Source: CAYPZT01 sp964415435
Lineage (GTDB): Bacteria; Patescibacteriota; Microgenomatia; UBA1406; GWC2-37-13
Reading direction: 5' to 3'
Length of the DNA stretch: 19,724 nt
Assembly: GCA_964415435.1 (NCBI GenBank)
Contig: CAYPZT010000018.1
Coordinates: 1 to 19,724, forward strand
The notes under the pieces are model-generated. The model had not been told where the DNA came from, searched no databases, and saw nothing but the letters and a program-made list of their open reading frames with translations. A program made the position numbers and the translations under genes. Positions 7,734 to 14,693 of the stretch are shown here, piece by piece (position 1 is the first letter of the stretch; each line of letters begins with the position of its first letter).

Positions 7734-7986
7734 ACGACCTTTTGATCTCTCTTATCTTCTTACCCATAAGCTTATTCATTCCTTCTGAAACCATTGCTCC
7801 TTTTTGAAGCCAGTCCGACAGTTTTTTTTCATCAACGGAGATCTGCACGGGAGAAGTAAGTGGATTATAGGTTCCGATTTTATCGAGATATGCTCCATCA
7901 CGTTTCTTTCGATGGTCAACGGCAACAATACGGTACTGTGGTGCACCTTTTTTGCCTTGTCGCATCAATCTAATAGTTACTGCCAT
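7720..7986 (-). CDS. rpsP: 30S ribosomal protein S16
   Basis: 88 residues starting MAVTIRLMRQGKKGAPQYRIVAVD, the near-universal S16 N-terminus, followed by GAYLDKIGTYNPLTSP and the VSEGMNKLM region. S16 binds 16S rRNA and is needed for small-subunit assembly. Length is normal (75-90). It lies 17 bases after rnc on the same strand but has its own TATAAT box ending 5 bases before its ATG. Its 3' end overlaps convergent pilO by 14 bases, so each gene's transcript is antisense to the end of the other. No Shine-Dalgarno is seen. Confidence 0.97.
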   Translation of the reverse strand: MAVTIRLMRQGKKGAPQYRIVAVDHRKKRDGAYLDKIGTYNPLTSPVQISVDEKKLSDWLQKGAMVSEGMNKLMGKKIREIKRSFKKD

Positions 7987-7991
7987 GCGAT

Positions 7992-7997
7992 ATTATA
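7992..7997 (-). promoter_or_regulatory. -10 box TATAAT for rpsP
   Basis: A perfect TATAAT on the minus strand ends 5 bases before the rpsP ATG, in the gap between rnc and rpsP. A TTGACT lies only 9 bases upstream of it, too close for a standard -35. Expression of rpsP may be both operon-driven and from this leaderless promoter. Confidence 0.5.
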
Positions 7998-8003
7998 TCC
8001 AGT

Positions 8004-8690
8004 TTAAGTCAATTTTTCCAGCGCAGTTTTGGCGGCTTTCTCCTCGGCCTCTTTTTTTGTTTTACCCGATCCAGTAGCTGTTTTTTTGCCATTCACAAAG
8101 ACGGCTATCTTGTAGCTTCTGAGATGTTCGGGTCCTTTTTCCTCTTCGACCTTATAAAGAGGAGTGGTTTTGAACTTTGCTTGCGTGTACTCTTGCAGGC
8201 GACTTTTGGGTGACATATAGAGCTTATGTGAAACAATGTAGTCGAGCTTCTCTTTGAAAAGATGTGTTACTACAAATTCATATGCCTTCTCAAAGTCATG
8301 ATCGATAAATATGGCGGCAATAAGAGCTTCAAACGAGTCGGCAAGTATGTTTTTGTTTTCTCTTCCTTTTTCCTGGTCCTGTCCTTTTGAGAGATAAAGG
8401 TAGTATCCAAGCTTTAGTTTTGCGGCAGCTTCGGCCAAACTTTCTGTACGTACGATGGCGGCCTTAATTTCGGTATATTCACCCTCAGTCAGGTCAGTAT
8501 AATTCTTGTAAAGATATACCGAAGTTATAAGAGAAAGTACGCTATCGCCCAAAAATTCCAGCTTTTCATTCGATGTCAGCTTGCTTGAGCGATTTTCATT
8601 GAGGTATGAGCGGTGTATAAATACATTTTCGAGGAGCTTCTTGTTTTTGAATGTTATTTTCAGTTGCTGTTCGAGCTGTTGTAGTTTCAT
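8004..8690 (-). CDS. rnc: Ribonuclease III
   Basis: Double-strand-specific endoribonuclease that processes rRNA precursors and structured RNAs. The signature NEKLEFLGDSVL lies at residues 41-52, and Glu42, Glu45, Asp49, Asp118 and Glu121 match the Mg-binding catalytic set. Residues from about 158 form the double-stranded RNA-binding domain (PKSRLQEYTQAKFKTTPLYK through GSGKTKKEAEEKAAKTALE). At 228 residues it is full length. Its ATG overlaps the nusB stop (ATGA). A double-strand nuclease is of interest given the highly structured region at 13.3-14.6 kb, but nothing links the two directly. Confidence 0.97.
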   Translation of the reverse strand: MKLQQLEQQLKITFKNKKLLENVFIHRSYLNENRSSKLTSNEKLEFLGDSVLSLITSVYLYKNYTDLTEGEYTEIKAAIVRTESLAEAAAKLKLGYYLYLSKGQDQEKGRENKNILADSFEALIAAIFIDHDFEKAYEFVVTHLFKEKLDYIVSHKLYMSPKSRLQEYTQAKFKTTPLYKVEEEKGPEHLRSYKIAVFVNGKKTATGSGKTKKEAEEKAAKTALEKLT

Positions 8691-9055
8691 TTTTTTTCGC
8701 CTGTATTTTCTAACACCTTACCAAGTACGGCGTTTACAAATCCATAAGATTTTTGTCCTGAAAGTTCCTTTGCAAGTTCAATAGCCTCGTCGATGATGAC
8801 TTTTTCCGGCTGCTTTTTTTCCATGATAAGCTCATAAATGCTAAGCCGCAGTATCGCAAGGTCAGTTTTTGCAATCTTTTGAAGTGGGTACTTTTTTGCA
8901 TAACTTCTGATCTGTTCATCTATTTCCTTGAGATGAGACTGGATTTCTGTTGTTTTTGGATCGTGCGGATATGGGAGGTTATTCGAAAGTGAGTCAAAAG
9001 AAAGTGCGAAGAGGTTCTGGATTGTTTTAATTCTCTGTGCGTGTCTCGGATCCAT
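8687..9055 (-). CDS. nusB: Transcription antitermination factor NusB
   Basis: 122-residue all-helical RNA-binding protein. The N-terminus MDPRHAQRIKTIQNLFALSF matches NusB (R..A...LY...), and KTDLAILRLSIYELIMEKKQ with VIIDEAIELAKELSGQKSYG and FVNAVLGKVL is the diagnostic C-terminal half. NusB acts with NusE (S10) in antitermination of rRNA operons. The length is at the low end for the family (about 130-150). It is the first gene of nusB-rnc-rpsP, with a 4-base overlap to rnc. I see no good -10 box right before its start, where the palindromic repeat lies nearby. Confidence 0.92.
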   Translation of the reverse strand: MDPRHAQRIKTIQNLFALSFDSLSNNLPYPHDPKTTEIQSHLKEIDEQIRSYAKKYPLQKIAKTDLAILRLSIYELIMEKKQPEKVIIDEAIELAKELSGQKSYGFVNAVLGKVLENTGEKK

Positions 9056-9066
9056 ACTGGGTCTTT

Positions 9067-9147
9067 GTCATTCCGAACGATTAGTGAAGAATCTCTTTAT
9101 AACCTTACGTAGACCATAATGAGATCCTTTACCTCGCTCAGGATGAC
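9067..9147. repeat. Degenerate palindromic repeat (GTCATTCCGA-type) between rpmF and nusB
   Basis: The left arm begins GTCATTCCGAACGATTAGTG and ends AGAATCTC (9067-9095). The right arm (9121-9147), read on the other strand, begins GTCATCCTGAGCGAGGTAAA and ends GGATCTC. The arms form a long imperfect hairpin around a 25-base centre. The termini and the GAGCGAxG...GGATCT core resemble dispersed palindromic repeats I recall from many unrelated bacteria. Only one copy is seen in this window. Confidence 0.65.
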
Positions 9148-9173
9148 GAACATATAATTGTAAAATGTTCGTC
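9145..9173. terminator. 9-bp hairpin at the rpmF stop codon
   Basis: GACGAACAT (9145-9153) and ATGTTCGTC (9165-9173) are a perfect 9-bp inverted repeat with an 11-base A/T-rich loop. It overlaps the rpmF stop and abuts the palindromic repeat. There is no T tract, so it may protect a 3' end or help termination rather than act as a classic intrinsic terminator. Confidence 0.4.
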
Positions 9174-9321
9174 ACTTTCCACAATACTTACAAATCGCAT
9201 GAGGTACCTTTGTCTTGCCACAGTTACTGCACTTAACGAGCTTAGGTAGCGAAGTGCTTTTTGAGGCCACTCTCTTGCCTTTTCTTCGTGTTGAATGTTT
9301 ACGTTTTGGTAGTGGAGCCAT
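9172..9321 (-). CDS. rpmF: 50S ribosomal protein L32
   Basis: 49-residue zinc-ribbon ribosomal protein. MAPLPKRKHSTRRKGKRVAS is the usual L32 opening (A.PK+K.S..R+..R). CSNCGKTKVPHAICKYCGK carries the four zinc-binding Cys as CxxC...CxxC. The start at 9321 gives the standard L32 N-terminus; the open frame continues upstream to 9405 but that part is not L32-like. A -10 box TATTAT ends 7 bases before this ATG, supporting it. It diverges from the holA-like gene. Confidence 0.95.
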   Translation of the reverse strand: MAPLPKRKHSTRRKGKRVASKSTSLPKLVKCSNCGKTKVPHAICKYCGK

Positions 9322-9328
9322 GGTTTGA

Positions 9329-9397
9329 ATAATATCAGATGGGCTTGTGAAAAACAAGAGCCGAGTACTGGACAGTACCAGTCCCGATCTATACAAT
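9329..9397. promoter_or_regulatory. Divergent promoters for rpmF and holA, both leaderless
   Basis: Minus strand: TTGTTT (9357-9352), 17-base spacer, TATTAT (9334-9329), ending 7 bases before the rpmF ATG. Plus strand: TGGACA (9369-9374), 17-base spacer, TACAAT (9392-9397), ending 8 bases before the holA ATG. The two are back to back without overlapping, in an 84-base intergenic gap. Confidence 0.7.
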
Positions 9398-9405
9398 ATA
9401 CTCAT

Positions 9406-10089
9406 ATGATTACGGTCGTATGCGGAGAGGATGTCATATCATCCCGAGACTACTATAATAGACTTAAGCAAAACTCGCGTGATCAAGGCGATGAGGTGAA
9501 GAATATAGCGTCGTCTGCCCTACCGGAGATCTCGCATTGGCAAGGCTCAGCTCCTACCTTATTCAGCAACAAAACAGTCTTTTTCACTGAATACGTTAAT
9601 AAAAAATTAGGAAGAACGACAAAAGAACTGAAAGAAACAGTGGAAAAAATTGCAAAGGACACAAACACCGACCTTATTGTATGGGAGGAAGTATCGGCGC
9701 GTGAGCTGAAGCTGGGCAAACTGGTTACTGTCAAAGAGTTTAAGCCAACAACTTCAATCTTTCAGCTTCTGGATCTCTGTGTTCCAGGAAAAAAAACTCA
9801 GTTTATAGAGACCGTCAAGACTTTGATGGGTGACATGGAAGCGACATTTATATTTCTTATGCTGATTCGCCACATGCGCAAGATCCTCCTTGCGAAAAGC
9901 GGTACCTATGATAAGGGTACGGCGCCCTGGCAAAGAGGCAAGTTGGCTGCCCAGGCCAAAGCATGGGAACAGACAAAACTTATCTCTTTTTATGATACAT
10001 TGCACCGGATAGATATTGGATTAAAAACGGGTGGATCGCCGTATACGTTGCAACAATCCCTTGACATACTGGCACTATATTTCCTATGA
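9406..10089 (+). CDS. DNA polymerase III delta subunit-like (HolA), short
   Basis: 227 residues resembling the clamp-loader delta subunit. It opens with a strand MITVVCGEDVISSRDYYNRL and has LFSNKTVFFTEYVNKKLG (the LF..+++.. element after helix 2). The C-terminal collar domain is marked by FIFLMLIRHMRKILLAKSG, then AAQAKAWEQTKL and YDTLHRIDIGLKTGGSPY, which matches the family pattern L...D..IKTG. Bacterial delta is usually about 330-340 residues, so the middle AAA+ part is reduced. Delta opens the beta clamp for loading. ATG 9406 is chosen because the promoter ends 8 bases before it; the open frame reaches back to 9325 through the promoter itself. A shortened delta-prime-like protein is encoded about 7 kb to the left. 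Confidence 0.75.
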   Translation: MITVVCGEDVISSRDYYNRLKQNSRDQGDEVKNIASSALPEISHWQGSAPTLFSNKTVFFTEYVNKKLGRTTKELKETVEKIAKDTNTDLIVWEEVSARELKLGKLVTVKEFKPTTSIFQLLDLCVPGKKTQFIETVKTLMGDMEATFIFLMLIRHMRKILLAKSGTYDKGTAPWQRGKLAAQAKAWEQTKLISFYDTLHRIDIGLKTGGSPYTLQQSLDILALYFL

Positions 10090-10127
10090 TATGATACTGT
10101 CATACATTATTAATTTTTAATACATTC

Positions 10128-11528
10128 ATGAATCTTTCAATCTTCAAGGCGTACGATATTCGTGGCGTGTATCCTACAGATATTGATGAAGCGGCTGTCG
10201 CAGATATAATGAAAGCAATCTACACTTTTTTTGCAAAAGACTTAAAAAAAACCAATCTTACGGTAGTTTTGGGACACGATATGAGAATTTCTTCTCCTTC
10301 CCTTATGGATGTAGCCAGAAAAGAACTTGTCGCGATGGGTGCCCACGTATATGACATCGGGCTTGTTTCGACTCCTACCGTTTATTATGCGGGACTGAAA
10401 CTTGGTACCGATGTGGTAATACAAATAAGTGCATCCCACAATCCCAAGGAATATGCAGGCATTAAGTTTGCAAAGCGCATTGGAGAGAGCTATACCAAAA
10501 TATCTAAAGGTGCCGGAATGGAGGAAGTAAAACAAATTGCCGCAGAGAAACAGTTTCTTGCACCAGCCTCAGGCGGAAGAATAGAAAGAGTTCAGAATAT
10601 CCTCGTACAGGAGGTTCAGGACGTAATGAAAGAGTTCAATCTTGATGCGCTCGCAAAGAAAAAAATAGTTGCTGATGCCGCAAACGCTATGGGCGCGACC
10701 TACATAACTGAACTTTTTAAACAGTTGCCGACGATGGAACTAGTGAAAATGAATTTTGAGCTTGATGGCACCTTTCCTGTTCATCAGGCAGATCCACTTG
10801 AGGCAAAGAATGTAGCTGATCTTCGTAAGAAGGTAACGCAGGAAAAAGCTGATCTTGGAATTGCTCCCGACGGCGACGGAGACAGAGTTTTCTTTGTGGA
10901 TGAGCGGGGAGAAATAATTCCTGCCACCCTCATAACCTCTCTTATTGCACGAGAAATATTAAGAGAAAACAATGGTGCCAAAATACTTGTAGACATACGC
11001 TACACCCGAAATGCGGATCATCAGATCAAAAAAAACGGAGGCGTTACTCTTACCAGCAAGGTTGGCCATGCGCTTATTACGAAACAGCTAAATGCAGAGG
11101 GAGCTATATTTGCAGGTGAGTCATCAGGACATTTTTACTTTAAAAAGAGTGGAGGTGCTGAAAATTCGCTGCGGGTTATTCTCTATGTTCTCACCGTTAT
11201 GTCGCGGGAGAGTAAGCCTATTTCAGAGATTGTTGCGGAACTTAAAACTTCGTTTGAATCCGGTGAGTACAACTTTAAAGTAAAAGAAGGTGGGCTAACA
11301 GGCAAGGAAATAGCACAAAAAGTCGCCGAGGATTATGCAGATGGTGTCTTGAACACGTTGGATGGTGTTTCAGTTGATTATCCCGACTGGAGGTTCAATA
11401 TCCGCACTTCAAATACAGAGCCCCTGCTGCGACTGAATATTGAAGCAAAAAGTGTAGAAATGACAGAAGCGAAGTTGGAAGAGCTGAAATCCAAGATCGA
11501 AAGCCACGGTGCGGTGCCGAAAGAGTAA
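10128..11528 (+). CDS. Phosphomannomutase/phosphoglucomutase (alpha-D-phosphohexomutase)
   Basis: Interconverts hexose 6- and 1-phosphates, feeding nucleotide-sugar and glycan synthesis. The protein has 466 residues and all four family motifs: SASHNP (101-106) with catalytic phospho-Ser103, the Mg loop DGDGD (248-252), the sugar-binding GESSGH (330-335), and the phosphate-binding RTSNTEP (426-432). AlgC/ManB-type bifunctional enzymes carry exactly this set, so mannose or glucose phosphate may both be substrates; sequence alone does not settle which. It is 38 bases downstream of holA and is followed by a large membrane protein. No clear leaderless promoter is seen: TATGAT about 38 bases upstream would give a short leader. 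Confidence 0.94.
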   Translation: MNLSIFKAYDIRGVYPTDIDEAAVADIMKAIYTFFAKDLKKTNLTVVLGHDMRISSPSLMDVARKELVAMGAHVYDIGLVSTPTVYYAGLKLGTDVVIQISASHNPKEYAGIKFAKRIGESYTKISKGAGMEEVKQIAAEKQFLAPASGGRIERVQNILVQEVQDVMKEFNLDALAKKKIVADAANAMGATYITELFKQLPTMELVKMNFELDGTFPVHQADPLEAKNVADLRKKVTQEKADLGIAPDGDGDRVFFVDERGEIIPATLITSLIAREILRENNGAKILVDIRYTRNADHQIKKNGGVTLTSKVGHALITKQLNAEGAIFAGESSGHFYFKKSGGAENSLRVILYVLTVMSRESKPISEIVAELKTSFESGEYNFKVKEGGLTGKEIAQKVAEDYADGVLNTLDGVSVDYPDWRFNIRTSNTEPLLRLNIEAKSVEMTEAKLEELKSKIESHGAVPKE

Positions 11529-11533
11529 GTTGT

Positions 11534-11562
11534 TTGCGTTTGGACCAGGGATCTCATATAAT
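11534..11562 (+). promoter_or_regulatory. Promoter of the large membrane protein gene
   Basis: TTGCGT (11534-11539), a 17-base spacer and a perfect TATAAT (11557-11562), ending 7 bases before ATG 11570. The predicted transcript starts at the ATG. Confidence 0.7.
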
Positions 11563-11569
11563 GTGAGCT

Positions 11570-13252
11570 ATGAATCCGTCGACTACTGCTCCACCGTCAC
11601 CTCCTGCCGATTCTCCATCCGCTCCGCCGCCAGCCCCGCCCAAGACAGATACATCTTCTCATATTGAGCTATCCACTCTTACCAAAACGCTTGTTTCTAA
11701 TCTTAAGTCGATTAAGAAGCGTCATCTTTTGGATGAAAATTCGAGAATTCAGGTTTCAAATACCGTTTCGTTTTTTGCGATTATCTATGAGAAAGTACGA
11801 AACGCGGTCGAGTATCGGGAGGAACATCTCATAAGACGCGCAGCCATCGAGCGAATCCTAAAAAGAAGGCTACTTTTGAACCCGGAAGGCAGAGGCGAGG
11901 GCGAAAACCTAGTCCGCGAGCTTCTCTGGGCGCGGTACTTCCCAAGCGGAAGTTTGGGATTAGTTGATAGTGACAAGGTACAGCGGCTTATTGATAAATA
12001 CATAAAGCTGAGAAAAAAACTTGTCGTAGGACAGATTGCGGAGAAGCGTGTTTACTACAATGATTTCCTTTTTGATCTTCTGACGTGTGAGATTGAAGAG
12101 TCACTTGATTCGTTTGAGGCATCAACAAACTCGCTGTTTTCCTCTTACATGTTTTATATCCTCAAGGACAAGATTAAGGTTGAAAATATGTCTAAAAATG
12201 ATCAGGACACTCTCTTTTATGTTGCTGTAGAAAAAGGTTTTGCAAAAAGTGACCGAGCATATCTGCGTTTTCATCTTTTCAGCTTATCCCATAAAATCCT
12301 TAGAGATATACCGGACACAGAGCTTGATAAATTTATCGCCGAGTGCCCTATTCTTTTTAATCGGATCGATAAAATAATCAATAATCCGTCGGTTGAGCGG
12401 CTCACTCGTTATGTCCGCAGTCAGCTTCCCCCGTTCCTCATCCTATTTACTCTTCTTGAACGAACCAAGGCGCATGCGGAAGGCATTTTGTCAAATAAAA
12501 CAAAATTGTGGGAGCAGATTGACCAGATCTGCCGTGAACGGTACCAGCAGACGAGCAGCCGACTGAGAAATACGGCAATCCGTAGCTTAATTTATATATT
12601 CCTCACAAAGATGGTATTCGCTCTTATCTTGGAGTTTCCATTGTCACAATATCTGTACAACGACGTAAATATGACGTCAATTGCCATCAACTCTCTTTTC
12701 CCGCCCTTTCTCATGCTTCTTATAGTCGGATTTGCAAAGATCCCGGGCGAGGAAAACACGAAAAGAATCTATGATAGAGTCATCAATGTTGTTGACAAGG
12801 ACACATCATTTGAAGCAACTGTTACTTATGTAGTCAAACCCCTGAAGGCAAAAAAACCCATGCTTGTTTTCGGTTTCACGATTTTTTATACCCTCACCTT
12901 CATTATCACGCTTGGCATCATCCACGCCATACTTCAGCTTCTGCATTTTAATCCTGTCAGTGAGATTATTTTTGTGTTCTTTGTGAGTGTTGTGAGTTTC
13001 TTTGCATATCGCGTACGACAGATAGCAAAAGAATACAAACTTCAGGAACGTGACGGTTTCTTTTCGCCGTTTTTTGACTTCTTCTTTATGCCGATTCTTG
13101 CTCTCGGCAAGTTCTTTAGTGGTGGGATCGCCCGTCTCAATGTGTTTATGGTCGTTCTCGACTTTCTTATCGAAGCTCCATTCAAGCTTATATTTGAAGT
13201 AGTTGAGGAATGGATTTCATTTGTCCGCGCCCGCAAAGAAGAGATAATTTAG
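11570..13252 (+). CDS. Large membrane protein with Pro-rich N-terminus, function unknown
   Basis: 560 residues with no recognised catalytic motif. The N-terminus (6-25) is Ser/Pro/Ala-rich and likely disordered. Residues 30-335 are soluble, helical and charged, with several aromatic-rich segments. Four likely transmembrane helices follow (about 339-358, 369-390, 431-456, 464-482). The last 60 residues form a hydrophobic, aromatic-rich C-terminal region (FFDFFFMPILALGKFFSGGI, then VLDFLIEAPFKLIFEVVEEW) ending in a charged tail, perhaps re-entrant or amphipathic. I recall similar C-terminal sequences in Parcubacteria next to phosphohexomutase genes, so this is probably a lineage-conserved envelope protein; that memory is unverified. 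It is the last protein gene before the 1.44-kb gene-free region. Confidence 0.85.
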   Translation: MNPSTTAPPSPPADSPSAPPPAPPKTDTSSHIELSTLTKTLVSNLKSIKKRHLLDENSRIQVSNTVSFFAIIYEKVRNAVEYREEHLIRRAAIERILKRRLLLNPEGRGEGENLVRELLWARYFPSGSLGLVDSDKVQRLIDKYIKLRKKLVVGQIAEKRVYYNDFLFDLLTCEIEESLDSFEASTNSLFSSYMFYILKDKIKVENMSKNDQDTLFYVAVEKGFAKSDRAYLRFHLFSLSHKILRDIPDTELDKFIAECPILFNRIDKIINNPSVERLTRYVRSQLPPFLILFTLLERTKAHAEGILSNKTKLWEQIDQICRERYQQTSSRLRNTAIRSLIYIFLTKMVFALILEFPLSQYLYNDVNMTSIAINSLFPPFLMLLIVGFAKIPGEENTKRIYDRVINVVDKDTSFEATVTYVVKPLKAKKPMLVFGFTIFYTLTFIITLGIIHAILQLLHFNPVSEIIFVFFVSVVSFFAYRVRQIAKEYKLQERDGFFSPFFDFFFMPILALGKFFSGGIARLNVFMVVLDFLIEAPFKLIFEVVEEWISFVRARKEEII

Positions 13253-13341
13253 GCTACACCGCTTCACTTATTATAGGATACTTATTTTCCGTGCCTCGCA
13301 GCTTCTCTTTATTCTGACAATAACTACAAAGATGTTGGTGC

Positions 13342-13424
13342 ATACTATCCTCTGCGGCTGACGGCCAAGAAAGGTTTGACAGTCGTTAGAGTAAGAAAAA
13401 CCTTGCGGAGCAGGAGGATAATAT
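13342..13424. other. Extended two-helix inverted repeat in the gene-free region
   Basis: Positions 13342-13355 pair with 13410-13424: 13 base pairs with one C/A mismatch and one bulged G (core TATCCTC/GAGGATA and TGC/GCA). Nested inside, AAGGTTT (13371-13377) pairs perfectly with AAACCTT (13398-13404) around a 20-base loop. No T tract follows, so it is not an intrinsic terminator. This is the strongest local structure in the region. Confidence 0.6.
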
Positions 13425-13516
13425 ATCTTTAGCGTTACGCCAAATCCTATGAACCACAGTCAGTGGAGCCCCTCAATTAGTAGATTTGAGCCTACTTAAT
13501 AAACAATATTTTGCTT

Positions 13517-13531
13517 CGACCGTGTCGGTCG
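13517..13531. other. 6-bp perfect hairpin CGACCG/CGGTCG
   Basis: CGACCG-TGT-CGGTCG is a GC-rich stem with a three-base loop inside the gene-free region. There is no T tract after it. It is likely an element of the larger RNA structure if that exists. Confidence 0.45.
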
Positions 13532-13611
13532 GTTAAGAACGCGAAGAATAACGAAGTCAGAGTTTGTAAAGCGCGATTAGCTGGTCGGTATACTCTTTCG
13601 GGCGGCATAGG

Positions 13612-13661
13612 ATGGCGTTTCATTTGTTTTTTTATTTAGCAAAGGTTCAAATGATCCGCCA
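13612..13661. other. Two-part stem TGGCG + CATTTG in the gene-free region
   Basis: TGGCG (13613-13617) pairs with CGCCA (13657-13661). After a 3x3 internal loop, CATTTG (13621-13626) pairs with CAAATG (13648-13653). The apical loop has a run of seven T. The order and spacing look like an RNA stem-loop rather than chance. Confidence 0.5.
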
Positions 13662-14144
13662 AACCAGTGTGAGCATACTTTTTGCTTAACTCATCCATCT
13701 TGTAAAGTTGCGATGTCGTGTCCGGACTATAAATCACGTCACAAAGCTCTATAATGCAAAAATCGTTTCTCGGTGGCTCTTTAGCAGAGTAATTTAAAGA
13801 ATGATAGCACATTTATCAAAGACAAATAGGTTATTCTTACAGTCTAAATTGTGTCTTGAAGTCGTATTTGACGTGGGATTTCCTACCTAAGATAAGCGTG
13901 TCTGTCGGCCGCTGAAAAGACTATCATGTCAACCCGAAAGCACTTTTTTGGCAAATTCGCTGACTGAGCGCCAGTCTCCCATATGTGTCCTGAACCAACG
14001 CGACTTTTGCCGGCATGTGATCCAGAGAGAACATTAGAATGTCCCAGATTGAATGCACGGTGCCCATGAGATTACACATGGCTCTTTCCTATCAAGTGAT
14101 GCAAACATATATGTGGTCTAGCGCTAATCGGGAAGGTAGAGGGA

Positions 14145-14167
14145 CTATAAATATAGTTTATTTTTTT
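14145..14167 (+). terminator. Weak terminator-like hairpin plus T tract
   Basis: ACTATA-AA-TATAGT followed by TTATTTTTTT on the plus strand has intrinsic-terminator layout, but the stem is A/T-rich with a single G-C pair per arm. If used, it would end a plus-strand transcript of about 0.9 kb begun near 13280. The same bases could be read as a TATA-like -10 region. Confidence 0.25.
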
Positions 14168-14273
14168 GATGACGTTTGGTCTGTATTTTGCCGGTAGAGC
14201 AGTATAATCGGCTTTATGTTTACGGAATTGAAACGGTGCATAGCCACGACACGTTTTAGAGATTGATATTTAG

Positions 14274-14328
14274 TTCTGCAGCTTTTTCTTATGCGGAGTA
14301 GCTGAGGCGATTCATAAGTTTTGCAGAA
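14274..14328. other. Nested stem TTCTGCA + CTTATG in the gene-free region
   Basis: TTCTGCA (14274-14280) pairs with TGCAGAA (14322-14328). Inside it CTTATG (14288-14293) pairs with CATAAG (14313-14318) around a 19-base loop. Both helices are perfect and correctly nested within 55 bases. A G-T pair extends the outer helix if read on the plus strand. Confidence 0.5.
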
Positions 14329-14470
14329 TAGAAATAAGCCGTAGCGAATATTTTGATGTTGGTGGAACCAGAGAAAAACCTCTGATGCGAACTTCATACT
14401 ACAGGACTTTATTTTTATCATCTGCAGGATGAATTGGTAGCACACGCGGAATCTTATCATATTTGCATCA

Positions 14471-14554
14471 CGGTTTAGAACATCACTGCAATCTATTTTC
14501 GTACAGACAAAATGAACAAGACTATCTCCTTTCAGACCGTCTAATATTAAACCG
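14471..14554. other. 7-bp helix closing an 84-base domain in the gene-free region
   Basis: CGGTTTA (14471-14477) pairs with TAAACCG (14548-14554), extendable by a G-T pair inward. Within the loop, ATTTT and AAAAT can pair around 14493-14512. Alone it could be chance; it is listed because it adds to the series of domains. Confidence 0.35.
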
Positions 14555-14655
14555 AGCGTTGAAGGCTGCTCCAAAGCCCAAAACTATGATTAGGGCTCTG
14601 TGAAGCGCTAAAATACTGAAAATACCGTATTATTGCAAAAAAAGTCTATTTCCCC

Positions 14656-14685
14656 TTGAAAATAGCAAATAAGATCAGTTATATT
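14656..14685 (+). promoter_or_regulatory. Promoter of the coiled-coil gene
   Basis: TTGAAA (14656-14661), an 18-base spacer and TATATT (14680-14685), ending 8 bases before ATG 14694, again a leaderless layout. The -35 box lies inside a short CTATTT/AAATAG inverted repeat that marks the right edge of the gene-free region. Confidence 0.65.
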
Positions 14686-14693
14686 GTTACCTT

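Larger units (their letters stand above)
13260..14655. ncRNA. Candidate large structured non-coding RNA region (strand unresolved)
   Basis: No credible protein gene lies between 13253 and 14693 although neighbouring genes are packed within a few bases. Stops interrupt every frame apart from one implausible minus-strand frame. Nested inverted repeats recur along the region: 13342-13424, 13612-13661, 14274-14328 and 14471-14554. Smaller ones are GACTG/CAGTC near 13960, CCATG/CATGG near 14070 and AGCCC/GGGCT near 14580. The two ends can also pair: CGCTTCAC (13260-13267) with GTGAAGCG (14600-14607), eight bases, though single 8-base matches are expected by chance over this length. Some extensions use G-T pairs that fit a plus-strand RNA, for example GTGGG/CCTAC near 13880. 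The sequence resembles no tmRNA, RNase P, SRP or 6S RNA that I can recognise. A decayed gene or mobile-element remnant is the main alternative. Confidence 0.42.

Noticed and set aside
14158..14574. 138-codon minus-strand ORF inside the gene-free region
   Set aside because: It starts with TTG, has no promoter or Shine-Dalgarno, an odd composition (many Cys, Lys, Arg, Phe, no domain pattern), and lies across the nested inverted repeats; most likely a chance frame.
14640..14668. Minus-strand terminator (CTATTT hairpin plus T run)
   Set aside because: The stem is six A/T-rich pairs and no minus-strand gene lies upstream to be terminated; the same bases overlap the promoter of the coiled-coil gene.
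13253..14693. Recoded gene (TGA read as an amino acid, as in some CPR lineages)
   Set aside because: Genes such as pilM end cleanly with TGA at overlaps typical of real stops, and the region also has many TAA and TAG in all frames.
13253..14693. tmRNA, RNase P, SRP or 6S RNA
   Set aside because: None of the conserved cores I know for these RNAs is visible on either strand, and the region is much longer than any of them.
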